Assembly: GCA_963920575.1 (NCBI GenBank)
Contig: OY986973.1
Location: forward strand, 7,481,054-7,545,053
Reading direction: 5' to 3'
DNA: 64,000 nucleotides
Source of the DNA: Narthecium ossifragum
Taxonomy: Eukaryota; Streptophyta; Magnoliopsida; Dioscoreales; Nartheciaceae
Of this stretch, positions 47,765 to 58,012 are shown in pieces. Under the pieces are notes generated by a model, which saw only the letters and a list, made by a program, of their open reading frames with translations, was not told the DNA's origin and ran no database searches. Position 1 is the first letter of the stretch. Each line of letters begins with the position of its first letter. A program made the position numbers and the translations under genes.

Positions 47765-48144
47765 TGTTAGATAATAGGGTATACGGAATACCTCGTGCGG
47801 AAGCGTTGTAAATCTTGTTTGCTTTATGAACTCCGATGTGGATCTGCTCCTCTTCGTTGCGCCTCGATCCCGAACCTCGCTGCGTTGGAAAAAGACTACC
47901 GGAGCCTTCTTCACTCACACACACTCCAAACCCTAGGGTTTTAGATGGTAACCCTAGGAGAGAATAAGAGAGACGGCTATATTCAGATTACTTTCTTGTT
48001 AGGGTTTCACTAGCTCCTCTATATATAGAGGTGTAGGACCAATCTTATCTCAATTGGTTAGAGTCATGACTAGTCTAATCACTTAGATAAACTAGAACTC
48101 AAATGACCATGTGGACGCATCACTGGATTGGACTCTATTTAACA
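47765..48144 (-). repeat. 5' LTR of Copia A
   Basis: 380 bp, same length as the left LTR, with few differences (for example CTATTTAACA for CTATGCAACA at the end). It is separated by only TC from the next LTR. Confidence 0.88.
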
Positions 48145-48146
48145 TC

Positions 48147-48522
48147 TGTTAGACAATAGGGTTTACGGAATACCTCATGCGGAAGCGTTGTAGATCTTGT
48201 TTGCTTTACGAACTCCGGTGTGGATCTGCTCCTCTTCGTTGCGCCTCGATCCCGAACCTCGCAGCGCTGGAAGAAGACTACCAGAGCCTTCTTCACTCAC
48301 ACACACTCCAAACCCTAGGGTTCTAGATGGTAACCCTAGGAGAGAATAAGAAAGACGGCTACGTTTAGATCATCTCTTTGTTAGGGTTTAACTCCTCTAT
48401 TTATAGAGGTGTAAAACCAATCTTATCTCAATTGGTTAGAGTCATGGTTAGTCTAATCACTTAGATAGACTAGAACCCAAATGCCCATGTGGACGCACCA
48501 CTGGATTGGACTCTATGCAACA
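48147..48522 (-). repeat. 3' LTR of Copia B
   Basis: Starts TGTTAGACAATAGGG and ends CTATGCAACA (plus strand), then TCTCCCACT (polypurine tract complement). CTCTATTTATAGAG lies near 48391. Confidence 0.88.
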
Positions 48523-49627
48523 TCTCCCACTCGTACACAACGGGCATTGCATATTTCACTCAACAATCGTCTCTCATCCTATTCTCCCTTCATACAGGGA
48601 AATGGAGCGTGCGACCGCGCGAGAACAAGTACCAACGAAGAGTGTTATATTAAGTTACCATCAAACCAACATAACACCACTTCTGAAATCTCATGTATAC
48701 CCCAAATCATCTTAACCACACCTGATCATTGCATCTCTGATCCCTCATGTAACTAATACTGAGCCATGCAAGATCTCTTTATGCATTTGTACTCATAATC
48801 ATACATGGGAACTATTCCCAACATGATTGCCCGGGCTATGACCTACAAATCATTAGTGTGATATCGAATGATTTTTCCTTGGAAACTCATGTCAATTCAT
48901 CTAAACTTGATTACTTTCCTAGACATGCTCCGCTGAACCGTATTTTCTCCTGATCCTTGGATAACATGCTAAAGTAGCAACATCAAGCTTCAACTACTTG
49001 ACATAGTCCCTAGTCCCAAAGGGTACAATTATTGGACTTAGAGTCCAATAAGGGCTCACACAGTGACGAATCAGGGATCTATTCAGTCACTTCCCTTTTA
49101 TGGTCGATTTCTAGCACATACAGTATGATATGTATGTTATGGCGGAGCTCCCACTACGGATCTGTCACACTTGACGCCATACGGATCTTAGTCCAGTTGC
49201 TTCTCATAGCGGCTAACTTGAGCATTTCGAGACAATTGGTACTCAACCAATTTCTCAAGCATCTCACATCCGGCTATGTACAGGCTTCATGGAGATGTGG
49301 ACATACTCCATGTTCGACTTTATCAGTCTCATCTTAGACTTACTAAGGCGACACCCAAAAAATAACCCTCACAAGCTTATTCAGCACTAAAGGGGATCAC
49401 TTTGCAAATGGTACTTAGTGATCTTATTGTCTCATCCTGCCCGCACTCAGCGTCAGGGCGATCGCCCGTGTGAGAGGGCCGATCATGAGCCTGGTGACAA
49501 CTCTCAAAAATATGTGCACAAACATCCTCAAAAATTTTGCAAGAAGAAAACTCATTTCATTAATGCAACATAGAAGAAAACTAATTTCATCAAATTTGAA
49601 TACGGTGTCCAAAAATACATAAGTACG
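48523..49627 (-). other. Copia B 3' non-coding internal region
   Basis: Collinear and highly similar to 41627-42730 of element A. Short frames (about 100 residues at 49032-49337, plus strand) exist in both copies but follow the general sequence similarity and have no domain. Confidence 0.7.
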
Positions 49628-51205
49628 TCAAATCCTACGCAATCCCAAACCTCTCATGTGCCTGTGAAACGCATCTCGAGCAATGGGTTTGGTTAATGGA
49701 TCAGCGAGCATATCGCTTGTGGAAACATACTTTAGGATCACCTGGCCTTGTGCAATCATGTCACGTATGAAGTGATAACGGGTATCAATGTGCTTAGTCC
49801 TGCCATGGTACTTCGGATCCTTCGAATAAGCTATAGCAGCAGTGCTATCACAATGAATCACTATAGGTTCATTTAGATGCCCTGTCACGTGCAAGCTCTG
49901 CAAGAATCTCCTCAACCATGTTGCCTCTTGGACTGCAGTAGTGCAACCCACGTACTCAGACTCCATAGTAGATAAGGAGACACACTGTTGCTTCTTGCTA
50001 GACCACGTAATGGCTCCTCCTCCCAAGATAAAAGTGTAACCCGAGACGGATTTTCTATCGTCTCTGTCTGCAGAACCATCTGCATCACTATATCCGATCA
50101 ACTTGAGATTGCCACCTTGGTAACACAAAGCAAAGTCTGCAGTCCCTTGCAAGTATCGAAAAATTCTTTTAACTGCAGCCCAATGCGCAGCTCCAGGACT
50201 ACTTTGATATCGGCTGACCATGCCTACGACAAAAGAAATGTCTGGTCGAGTACACAACATAGCGTACATCAGACTACCGACTGCACTCGCATAGGGAACA
50301 TTTGCCATTTGCCTCCTCTCTTCGTCAGTTTTAGGGCTTTGGTCAATGGTAAGAATTTGACCCTTCTCTATAGGAGTATCAACAGGTCTTGAATTGTGCA
50401 TATGAAATCGTTCTAATATTCTTTTAATATAAGTTTCCTGAGACAAACCAAGGAACCTTTTAGAACGATCTCTGAAGATCTTAACTCCAAGCACATAATC
50501 AGCTTGACCCATGTCCTTCATCTCAAATGTGGAGGACAACCACTTCTGAGTGGTTTGAATCAACTCCATGTCATTCCCAGCTAACAAGATATCGTCAACA
50601 TATAAAGAAAGAATAAGAAACTTATTCTTAACTTTCTTTATATACACACAATGATCCTCTTCAGTCATCGTAAAGCCCACGGAGATAATGGCTCGATGAA
50701 ACCGATGATACCATTGTCTAGACGACTGTTTCAGGCCATAAATGGAGCGTTTCAAGCGACATACCTTGTGATCTCCTTCCTGGACCTGAAACCCTAATGG
50801 TTGATCCATGTAGATCTCTTTGTCTAGTTCTCCATTGAGAAATGCTGTTTTTACATCCATTTGAAACAATTCCAAATCTAGATGAGCGACGATAGCTAGG
50901 ATGAGGCGAATCGAGGCAAATCTCACCACAGGAGAAAATGTCTCTTCATAGTCTACGCCCTCCTTTTGGGTATAGCCTTTCGCCACGAGTCGGGCCTTAT
51001 ATTTGTCAATCGATCCATCAGCCTTGCGCTTGATTTTTAAGACCCATTTGTTGCCAATGGTCTTGCGCCCAGGCGGAAGATCAACTAACTCCCATACATC
51101 ATTCTTAACCATTGAGCTCATTTCATCCTCCATTGCAGAACGCCATTTTCCAGCATTTGGTGAAATTAAAGCTTCCTGATAAGAAGCGGGCTCATCAGCA
51201 TCCAC
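49628..51205 (-). CDS. Copia B reverse transcriptase and RNase H
   Basis: 525 residues, uninterrupted. It copies element RNA to DNA and removes the RNA strand. The RT domain (RVT_2) spans about 35-280: KWVLKIKRKADGSIDKYKAR, the first catalytic Asp in FQMDVKTAFLNGE (D117), SIYGLKQSSRQWY, and the catalytic YVDD at 202-205. The RNase H part runs from about 375 to 510 with IGYSDADGSADRDDRKSVSG, STMESEYVG and HCDSTAAIAYSKD, and ends with DMLADPLTKPI, usual for Copia pol. The frame is open upstream of Met1 until the solo LTR at 51215 interrupts the polyprotein. It would not be made as part of a normal polyprotein now. Confidence 0.95.
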   Translation of the reverse strand: MDADEPASYQEALISPNAGKWRSAMEDEMSSMVKNDVWELVDLPPGRKTIGNKWVLKIKRKADGSIDKYKARLVAKGYTQKEGVDYEETFSPVVRFASIRLILAIVAHLDLELFQMDVKTAFLNGELDKEIYMDQPLGFQVQEGDHKVCRLKRSIYGLKQSSRQWYHRFHRAIISVGFTMTEEDHCVYIKKVKNKFLILSLYVDDILLAGNDMELIQTTQKWLSSTFEMKDMGQADYVLGVKIFRDRSKRFLGLSQETYIKRILERFHMHNSRPVDTPIEKGQILTIDQSPKTDEERRQMANVPYASAVGSLMYAMLCTRPDISFVVGMVSRYQSSPGAAHWAAVKRIFRYLQGTADFALCYQGGNLKLIGYSDADGSADRDDRKSVSGYTFILGGGAITWSSKKQQCVSLSTMESEYVGCTTAVQEATWLRRFLQSLHVTGHLNEPIVIHCDSTAAIAYSKDPKYHGRTKHIDTRYHFIRDMIAQGQVILKYVSTSDMLADPLTKPIARDAFHRHMRGLGLRRI

Positions 51206-51214
51206 ATGTACGCT

Positions 51215-53050
51215 TGATTGGATGCAAATATTGCATCCAATTATTAGCTTTCGATACCCGATTTATGCATTAAATGTTGTTAAATCTTATTTAATATGTA
51301 TGATTTGTTATCATTGGTGTTTTATACCCTTAATAGTTGAAATGGGTTTAAAATTGTGTGTTTCACATATTTTCGGAGTCTTTATGGATTTCCAGATTAA
51401 AGAGTCTTTAGACAGCTGTTAGTAAATTAAGCATAACTTTCTCATCCAAGCTCCGATTGGGATGATCCAGGATGCTGTGGAAAGAAAAGAAAGAGCTCTA
51501 CAGTTTTCATGTTTTGAATTTTGGGAGATTCTGTCTGTATAAAGACAGAAAAATCATAGAAGCTGCAGCTGTACTATTGCTTCTAAATCTATGTTGACAG
51601 TTTTTAGTTATTCCTTGTAGCTAAAGATCTTGGCCTTATACCTGGTGTGGTGAGAAGGTTTGATTCATGTGATGGTCTTAGAGTACCTCATATTGGCTGG
51701 AATGCTCTGCAAATTTCAGAATTCATTGGTTGTTGCTGGCTGCTGAAAAGGCTTCTATTTTCTGCTGCATTTTCTGCCGATGGAACTCCCCTCACTGCTG
51801 CTCATTGGCTGCTGCTTTTTCCTGCTTGCTACTGCATTGTCTGCTGATGAAAAAGCCTCATTGATTGCTGCATTTATTTGGCTACCCCTTGATGAGAGCA
51901 CTTGCAATGAATGAATCCAGCTGTTGTTTGTGCTGGCTTTAGCCCACATATTCCTAGTCGGTGGATGAAAGCTTTTTGACCACTCCAACTTACCCATCTA
52001 CCCTGGAGTGGATAAAAAGCTTGGCCTAGAAACACAACCGACAGAGGTTTTTAGGAGAAAAACCCATTCAGCTATACTAGGACAGCAGAGAAAGAGGGGG
52101 GACCCAGGGAGAAATCTGTAGACAGCAGAGAAAAGAGGAAGGAGACGCAGCAGGAGAGAAGAGAACCAGCAGAAACAGAGCAGGGCAGAGGATACAGCAG
52201 AGAAGAAAACAGAAAAGAGGAAAAGAAGAGCTCGTGGAGGAGATGGCCATGTCTTCATCCATGGAGTAGTCGTTGGTTAGGCTAGAGGATGATCCTCCTC
52301 TAGCATGGGTTGTAATCCTTATCTTTTACCCTTGTATTGAATGGTTTTGAATGAATAGATGAGCTCTTTTGTCTTCATCCTTTTTGTATCTATAAATGCA
52401 TTCAAAGTATGTTTTGAATGGTCAATATACATATAGGTTTAGCCATGTTCTTCCTATGTGGGTGTTGTTATTCATACATGCTTGGATGTTGATCTAATGT
52501 ATCATTTCTATCTCTTTGCTATAATTTGTCTAAAGTGACATTAGATAATTCATAACCTTAGAGTAGGGGTATGCTTAGGTCACTTGTTCCTAGGAGCCCT
52601 CTGCTGCGGTGTGTCCACTAGTGACAGTTGATACATCACTGTCTTAGACCCTAGTGAACATGATTTAGCTCTTAATAGTTGAGGATTAGGCCATTTGGAT
52701 CATCACATTTAGCATGATTGACTTGTAGTTCCATATCTTCCAATCGAGGGATTGGGATGTGAATCCCTCGATTGTGTTACAAGGACATTAGGCGAGGATA
52801 GCTACCATGTTAGGAAGGTGATTCCCGAGGCCTTGCCTCCTCTTATCCCTTGGTTCCCCCTCTGAATTTATTTAACAAACCAATCATATCTTGTTATATG
52901 TTTTGTTCAGTTATTCTAATCCTGATAACCCCTAGTTAGCTACCTTGTATACTTGTGTTTTCATTTTGCTTTTCTGCCTCCCTGCGGACCGACCGTTTTT
53001 ACTGCACTGCTACGACCGCCGTTGTTGTGTGCACGTTTTGGGCGTAATCA
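51215..53050 (+). mobile_element. Solo LTR inserted in Copia B pol
   Basis: 1836 bp, starts TGATTGGATGCAAATATTGC and ends GGGCGTAATCA. TSD ACGCT (51210-51214) against ATGCT (53051-53055), one mismatch; the copia reading frame shows ACGCT is original and ATGCT a C-to-T change at a CpG. No ORF or second LTR. Orientation is taken from the TGAT...ATCA form and the 3' GCGGACCGACCG-rich end, as in tRNA-Asp-type LTRs; this is tentative. Confidence 0.8.
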
Positions 53051-53055
53051 ATGCT

Positions 53056-53271
53056 CATGAAAGACTCACTTTCAATATCGAAGCGACGACGAGGAACTAT
53101 TCCTCGTTGGCTTCTACGTGGTTGTAGATCCTGAGAGTTTCCTAGTGGTACACTCCCACTAGGTAAAAGATCACTCCCACTATCTCTGGCATCTATTTGC
53201 TGAGGTTCTATTTCCTCATCATGCCTTTGGGACGTCGATGCGTCTCCATGAGATTCCTCTAACTCATAGAG
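53056..53271 (-). pseudogene. Copia B integrase-RT linker
   Basis: The minus-strand frame continues after an in-frame TAA (near 53272) through an acidic, Gln/Ser-rich linker and a PRRSQRG motif, the usual spacer before Copia RT. It stops at the solo LTR. Confidence 0.7.
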
Positions 53272-54507
53272 TTAGAGATCCTTTCTCATTTCACCAAGGC
53301 TTGGAAAATCCTCTTCTAGGAAATCCACATTTCGCGATTCTATCTCAGTCATCCCGCCATCTGGATGTTCACCGTACATAACGTATCCTTTTGAGTGCTT
53401 TGAGTATCTAATAAAAACACATTTATTAGCTCTAGGACCCAATTTTCCATATCTATGGGATGGATTGTGAACATACCCAGAAGCTCCCCATGGACGCAAA
53501 TTATCCAGGTTAGGCTTTCTGTCATTCCACAACTCATATGGAATGACAGGGACTGACTTTGAAGGCACTCGGTTAAGGATGTAGGCTGCAGTTAACAAAG
53601 CATCTTCCCAAAAACTAATCGAGAGATTAGCCTGCGCCATCATCGACCTAACCATGTCTAGGAGGGTACGATTTCTTCTCTCTACAACACCATTTTGTTG
53701 CGGAGTGCCAGGAATCGTCAGTTGTCTTCCTATCCCTTTCTTCTCACATAGATCTCTAAACTGATCAGATAAATATTCTCGGCCTCTATCTGTACGGAGA
53801 ACTTTTAAGTTCCTCTCCTTTTGATTCTCAACCTCTGCCAGAAAGCGTTTGAAACAATCCAAAGCTTCTGAGCGGTGAGACAACAGATATACAAAGCCAA
53901 ATCTGGAGAAGTCATCAACAAATGTTATGAAATAGGAAGCGCCATGACGTGCCTTAACATTCATTGGACCGCAAATATCCGAGTGAATTAGCTCAAGAGG
54001 ATGTGAGGCTCTAGTAGCCTTACCAAAAGGCTTTCTACTAGCTTTACCTGCTAGACAAGGTTCACATGTAAGTAGGTTCACTTTGGCGAGAGAGCCCAAA
54101 AACCCTTCTCTAGCCAACCTAGTTAACCTTTCTTGACCTATGTGACCAAGTCTTGCATGCCATTTAATAGATTCAGATTCCATATTAGAAGAAGAAGACG
54201 AGGCAATAAAAACAGAGTTATTATTCAAATGAGGATCCAGATCCAACATAAAGAAACTACTCTCTAAATATCCATGACCATAAAGGGTTTGACCTAGATA
54301 AATGGACAAACAGACGTCCTCAAAGTGACAAGCAAATCCTAACTGCAGCAAAGCTAGAACTGAAAGCAGATTACATCGAATAGTGGGTGCATGAAACACA
54401 TCATGTAGAAGCAAAGTGCGCCCAGAACGCATCTTGAGTTGGTAAGTGCCAACTCCTAAGACATTTTCCTGCGCTCCATTGCCCATCATCACGCAATGTC
54501 TACCCAC
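53272..54507 (-). CDS. Copia B integrase
   Basis: 411 residues, inserts cDNA into chromosomes. The first 60 residues are the end of protease (MMGNGAQENVLGVG...LLSVLALLQLGF). The HHCC zinc region has H117, H122, C148 and C151 (WHARLGHIG ... CEPCLAGK). The core DDE triad is visible: D177 in HSDICGP, D240 in RTDRGREY, E276 in NGVVERRNR. The C-terminus has the YELWNDRKPNLDNLRPWG and GYVMYGEHPDG segments of Copia integrase. The given start is a GTG, only the first codon of this open stretch; in the real polyprotein the frame comes from gag. It ends at an in-frame TAA inside the linker. Confidence 0.93.
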   Translation of the reverse strand: MGRHCVMMGNGAQENVLGVGTYQLKMRSGRTLLLHDVFHAPTIRCNLLSVLALLQLGFACHFEDVCLSIYLGQTLYGHGYLESSFFMLDLDPHLNNNSVFIASSSSSNMESESIKWHARLGHIGQERLTRLAREGFLGSLAKVNLLTCEPCLAGKASRKPFGKATRASHPLELIHSDICGPMNVKARHGASYFITFVDDFSRFGFVYLLSHRSEALDCFKRFLAEVENQKERNLKVLRTDRGREYLSDQFRDLCEKKGIGRQLTIPGTPQQNGVVERRNRTLLDMVRSMMAQANLSISFWEDALLTAAYILNRVPSKSVPVIPYELWNDRKPNLDNLRPWGASGYVHNPSHRYGKLGPRANKCVFIRYSKHSKGYVMYGEHPDGGMTEIESRNVDFLEEDFPSLGEMRKDL

Positions 54508-54582
54508 TGGGACTCGATGATAATCTACATATCCAGCTCGATCTCTGGCTACATGCCTGGTTGATCCTGAGTCTACAATTCA
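54508..54582 (-). pseudogene. Copia B protease start, single in-frame UGA
   Basis: The gag frame stops at TGA (54582-54580). The same frame then continues open for 24 codons into the integrase frame, with the protease active site I-V-D-S-G-S-T-R directly after the stop. Element A has TGG at this place. So gag and pol are one frame broken by a single TGG-to-TGA change. Confidence 0.85.
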
Positions 54583-55272
54583 ACCAAGGAGAGTGTGAGA
54601 AACTAAAACATGTGAACAAACAAATGTCTCCAGAGATCCGGGGTTAGGACTTACCTTCTTCGGCTCAGGACATTCCTTAGCGAAGTGACCCCTGTTACCA
54701 CAATTATAGCACTTGGGCTTGGATTTATCTCTTTTTCCACGTTTGCCTCGGTGATGCTCAGCCGCTCTGTCATCCTGTGGCACCACAGCTTGAGCTATCC
54801 TGCGTCCAGCTCTTTTCTGCTGTCCCTTACGTTTGGGCTTGTGGCCCTTGCGCTGTCCAGCATGAGCAACGAATGCAGCCCCGTGGTTCACGTCAATGCG
54901 CTCCGCTTCTAGCTCAAGGTGCCGGGATATGTCATCAAAATTCTTGATCCCTTCATTGTGAGTTAGCACCAATTTCACATGGCCCCATGTGGGCTCAGGA
55001 AGGGATCTGATGACTGCCAGAACCTGCTGCTCATCAGTTAGATCAGTGCCAGCTGCCTTCATCTCTCTGATCATGGCAGACATCGTTCTCAGATGCTCAG
55101 CCATAGTTTGCTTTGGGTCCATGACATACTGGTTAAACCTCAAAGTTAGAGCCCTCAGCCTAGTAGCTGAGGTGCCTCCAAACTTCAGACGCAGCTGTTC
55201 CCACATTTCCTTGGCAGTCGGAGAGTTCTCAAACTCTCCGATCAGGTCATCGTGCATGCAGCTCAGCAACAT
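54583..55272 (-). CDS. Copia B Gag, N-terminus missing
   Basis: 230 residues from MLLSCMHDDLIGEF to the UGA. It covers the second half of the UBN2/gag domain (SATRLRALTLRFNQYVMDPK, DEQQVLAVIRSLPEPTW, FDDISRHLELEAERI), a basic linker (KGHKPKRKGQQKRAGRR) and a CCHC knuckle CYNCGNRGHFAKEC near residue 188. The first 80 or so residues present in A are absent here: the frame runs upstream only to the rearranged segment at 55298. Met1 is internal to the original protein. Confidence 0.88.
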
Positions 55273-55442
55273 AAAGCGCGCACTTCTATCCCTTTTGAAC
55301 CAATCAGCAAAAGCTTGTTGGTCACGGCGGTGTTGGGCAGTGTTCCCTTCTTCAGGTAAGTCCTAACCCCGGATCTCTGGAGACATTTGTTTGTGCAACA
55401 TAAAGCGCGCACTTCTATCCCTTTTTCCGAAGATATTCCTTC
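55268..55442. other. Scrambled junction at Copia B 5' end
   Basis: CAACATAAAGCGCGCACTTC from 55268-55298 is repeated directly at 55396-55427. Between them, 55352-55396 is an inverted copy of 54617-54660 (GGTAAGTCCTAACCCCGGAT...). The DNA then joins TTTTTCCGAAG (55432-55442), identical to the left flank 41236-41246 of the Copia pair, and the host LTR resumes. Confidence 0.85.
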
Positions 55443-56658
55443 CTTCTTCTCTTCTTTGGGTTTTGGCTGGTTGATGAATGTTGCTTCCCCTATTTCCGGA
55501 TTGAGGAATATTTTCCCTCTTCCTCTGCAGTTTCCGTCGAGATGCATACTAGCCAAGGATCTCAGTGAGGCTACCCTCTTCTCTCTGATGCTTTGCTTGC
55601 ATTCTCGAATTCTTGCTGGATTTTGTTGGAATTCGAATACCACACTATGTTTTCTGCCCTGACTTCCTCCTTGCTTCTCTTTGCTGCCATTACTTGTATC
55701 TACGGATTAGTGGTGTGTATTGATGAGATTCCCCCCTCCCCTTCCTCTGGTTTGATGGCTTTCAATGCTCTGTCATGGATTTCGATGCTGTCGTATTAGT
55801 ATTGTTGCATCTGTCCTGTTTCCCGTGGTTCGTTGGTGCCCGATACTCTGCGTTCATGGCTTTCATGGTATTATTCTTCTTCCCTGAACGTATTGTCTTC
55901 TGTCCTCTCCTGGCTGTCGTGGATTGGTTGAGGTGTTGCGACTGATCGGGTTGTTGGAGATGTTTGGGTGTCCCTGTCTTCCCTTACCCTTGGATTTTGG
56001 ATCTCTGCTTCTCCCCTTATTGCCACGCTCTGTCCTTGTAGCTAAGGTACACGTCTAGTGGCTTGCTGAACTGAGATATTGATTCCTCTCTGTTTGAGTT
56101 CCCAATGAGGTTTGCTTTTCCTTTCTCTAGGTTAATGGATTTCGGAGCTAAGCTAGTAGTCTTATTGGATTTTGTGGAGTTAGCCCTTACTAGTTATGGT
56201 TGGGATCTCTTTTGAATAGCTGCAACTCATTGTGGGATCCCCTTTGTTTCCTGTTGGTTTGCCCTGTATAATTGTCCGGAGTGGGCTTAATTCCTGTATT
56301 GCGTTCAATTAGCTGATTTGGTACTCCCTCTTGTTAAGGATCTTTAGTTGGCTAATGCTTCAAGGTTTATCCTGCTTGGAGCTTTGGATGAGACTTTAAT
56401 GCCTGATTGACTATGATTATAGGTTGGATGAGATTTGTTTCCGTTGATGCTAATCGCTATTCTTTAACGCCATTTACTCATTCTCTTATTCAATGCTAGT
56501 GATCTCATGAAATTGCACCAACTACGTACTCTTATATCATGTTCAAGCCTAGGACCGGTAGTGCGTCCGTTTCTATTTTATTTGTGAGATTAACCAAGGA
56601 AGTGATACCCTTGGGATGTTTAGATAATTAAATGGGCCAAAGGTGTGCCCTAGTTGAT

Positions 56659-56812
56659 GTATATACAGCCGTCTACCGAACTATCTACAAAGGGGCACAA
56701 CCCCAGCCACCCAATTACAACAAGCAAACACGATTATATTATAATTTCGGCATTAATTGGGTGGCTGGGGTTGTGCCCCTTTGTAGATAGTTCGGTAGAC
56801 GGCTGTATATAC
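56659..56812. repeat. Perfect 59-bp inverted repeat hairpin
   Basis: Arm 56659-56717 and arm 56754-56812 are exact reverse complements over all 59 bases, with a 36-base loop. The loop is itself a diverged inverted copy of 56815-56860 (TAATGCCGAAATT, GTGTTTGCTTG). So this is an inverted duplication of about 100 bp inside the host LTR. Other LTR copies in the window lack it. Confidence 0.93.
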
Positions 56813-58012
56813 TGTCGTAATGCCGAAATTTCAATGGAATTGCGTGTTTGCTTGTTTACGGCCTGTGTTGCCGTATTTGTATTAGATAGATCTTTAATTG
56901 CTAGTTAGATCTTTATTTGATGTAGACCCATGTTATGCTTACCCTTCGGCAAGCTTGGCGCTTCGCCTAGCCCGTGTATATTGTTTTGGCATATGATTGC
57001 ATGTTTCTATTTCTGTATTCTTGTGTCTGAGCATTGCATGCATCTGATTGCATTAGAGGCATTCAGGCTAGGTGGTAGGCGATGGATTTGATCGCCGATT
57101 CGGGGTTCTCGGGTAGCCCAGATCTAGCCCTAGGACCGGGGTTTGGTTAGTTGAGGATTAGGAGGTGATTGTCATCGAATGATCATAATTGCTAACATTT
57201 GAGGTTATTGTTATAGTCGACTATGCATTATTCTTGTATTTGAGGTGTAGAGGTCATGTTGGGTCTCCAAGGCCAAGTGCTAAGGATGGTTGTCGATGTC
57301 CCTGACATGTGTGTCCCCGCGAGAGATGGTATGACTGGGCAGGGTGGTACCTGGACAGAAGACCACAGTCTTTGTTTTCTCTCGTTTGTTCTTGGGTAAG
57401 GGTGGAACTTGGACAGGAGCCCTCGAGAATCGACGGGGTTATGGGGCCCCTTGGCATACCTTAGGCTTAGGCGGAGAACGACATAGTTACAGTTTCCCTT
57501 CCTTTCTGTGTGACGTAGAGTAGAACCCTATTGGGCATTGTTGCTCACCCTACCTGGGCTGCATCGGTGATGCAGGTCGATGCAATTCCTTCTTTCAGGT
57601 GTTCCTTTAGAAGATGGTGCGGGATTTTGAGGTGATCGAGGACTTGGAGCTTCGAGGAGTTCTTATTCAGATAATTTACAGTCTTAATCAATGCTGTACA
57701 AACTGATGTATTTGAGGACATAATTGTATAATCATTAATTCAATTGTATTTGAGAAATGTAGTATTCTTTAATGTAGATATTGAGGAATGTAATGATATT
57801 GAAGTTGTAAAGTTGTAAACTTATAAAGTGTATAGGTTTCTCGTGTTTTAATTATAAGGGAGATTCTGCCAAATTTTTTTTATAAACAGGAGGACTAAAT
57901 GTTTTAAATTCATAGCAGATATATATTTGTGCGCCAATTGATGATGTAAACAGGTTTAGGTGGCTCACGCCTCGATCTGGATGGGTTTTCTGGGTTGGGG
58001 TGTGACATGCTG

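Larger units (their letters stand above)
41247..48144 (-). mobile_element. Ty1/Copia element A, decayed
   Basis: Two 380-bp LTRs (41247-41626 and 47765-48144) start TGTTAGATAATAGGG on the plus strand. A primer site lies next to the right LTR and a polypurine tract (minus-strand GTGGGAGA) next to the left. gag is readable (45094-46038). Protease, integrase and RT (about 45090 down to 42740) are recognisable against element B but broken throughout. The left flank ends TTTTTTCCGAAG. The right LTR runs into element B after two bases with no TSD between. Confidence 0.9.
48147..55431 (-). mobile_element. Ty1/Copia element B, 5' end missing
   Basis: Same family and orientation as A. The 3' LTR is 48147-48522; internal DNA reads, on the minus strand, gag, protease, integrase, RT, RNase H. 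The 5' LTR, primer site and gag N-terminus are missing. The right end is a scrambled segment (55268-55431). Coding DNA is well preserved: only two point stops were seen plus a solo LTR insertion. Its LTR (376 bp) differs more from A's two LTRs than those do from each other, so B is a separate copy. Confidence 0.9.
37957..58007 (+). mobile_element. Plus-strand solo LTR holding a nested element cluster
   Basis: Starts TGTGAGGACCCGTACC and ends GGTTGGGGTGTGACA. It is flanked by a perfect TSD TGCTG (37952-37956 and 58008-58012), which proves that both ends are one insertion despite 20 kb between them. Its own pieces are 37957-38678, 41043-41246 and 55432-58007, about 3.5 kb in all. Inserted in it are the 38679-41042 element and the Copia pair 41247-55431. 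No internal region remains. Confidence 0.9.

Noticed and set aside
56659..56812. MicroRNA precursor
   Set aside because: A perfect 59-bp stem inside an LTR, with a loop that is also inverted, fits a recent inverted duplication rather than a miRNA gene.
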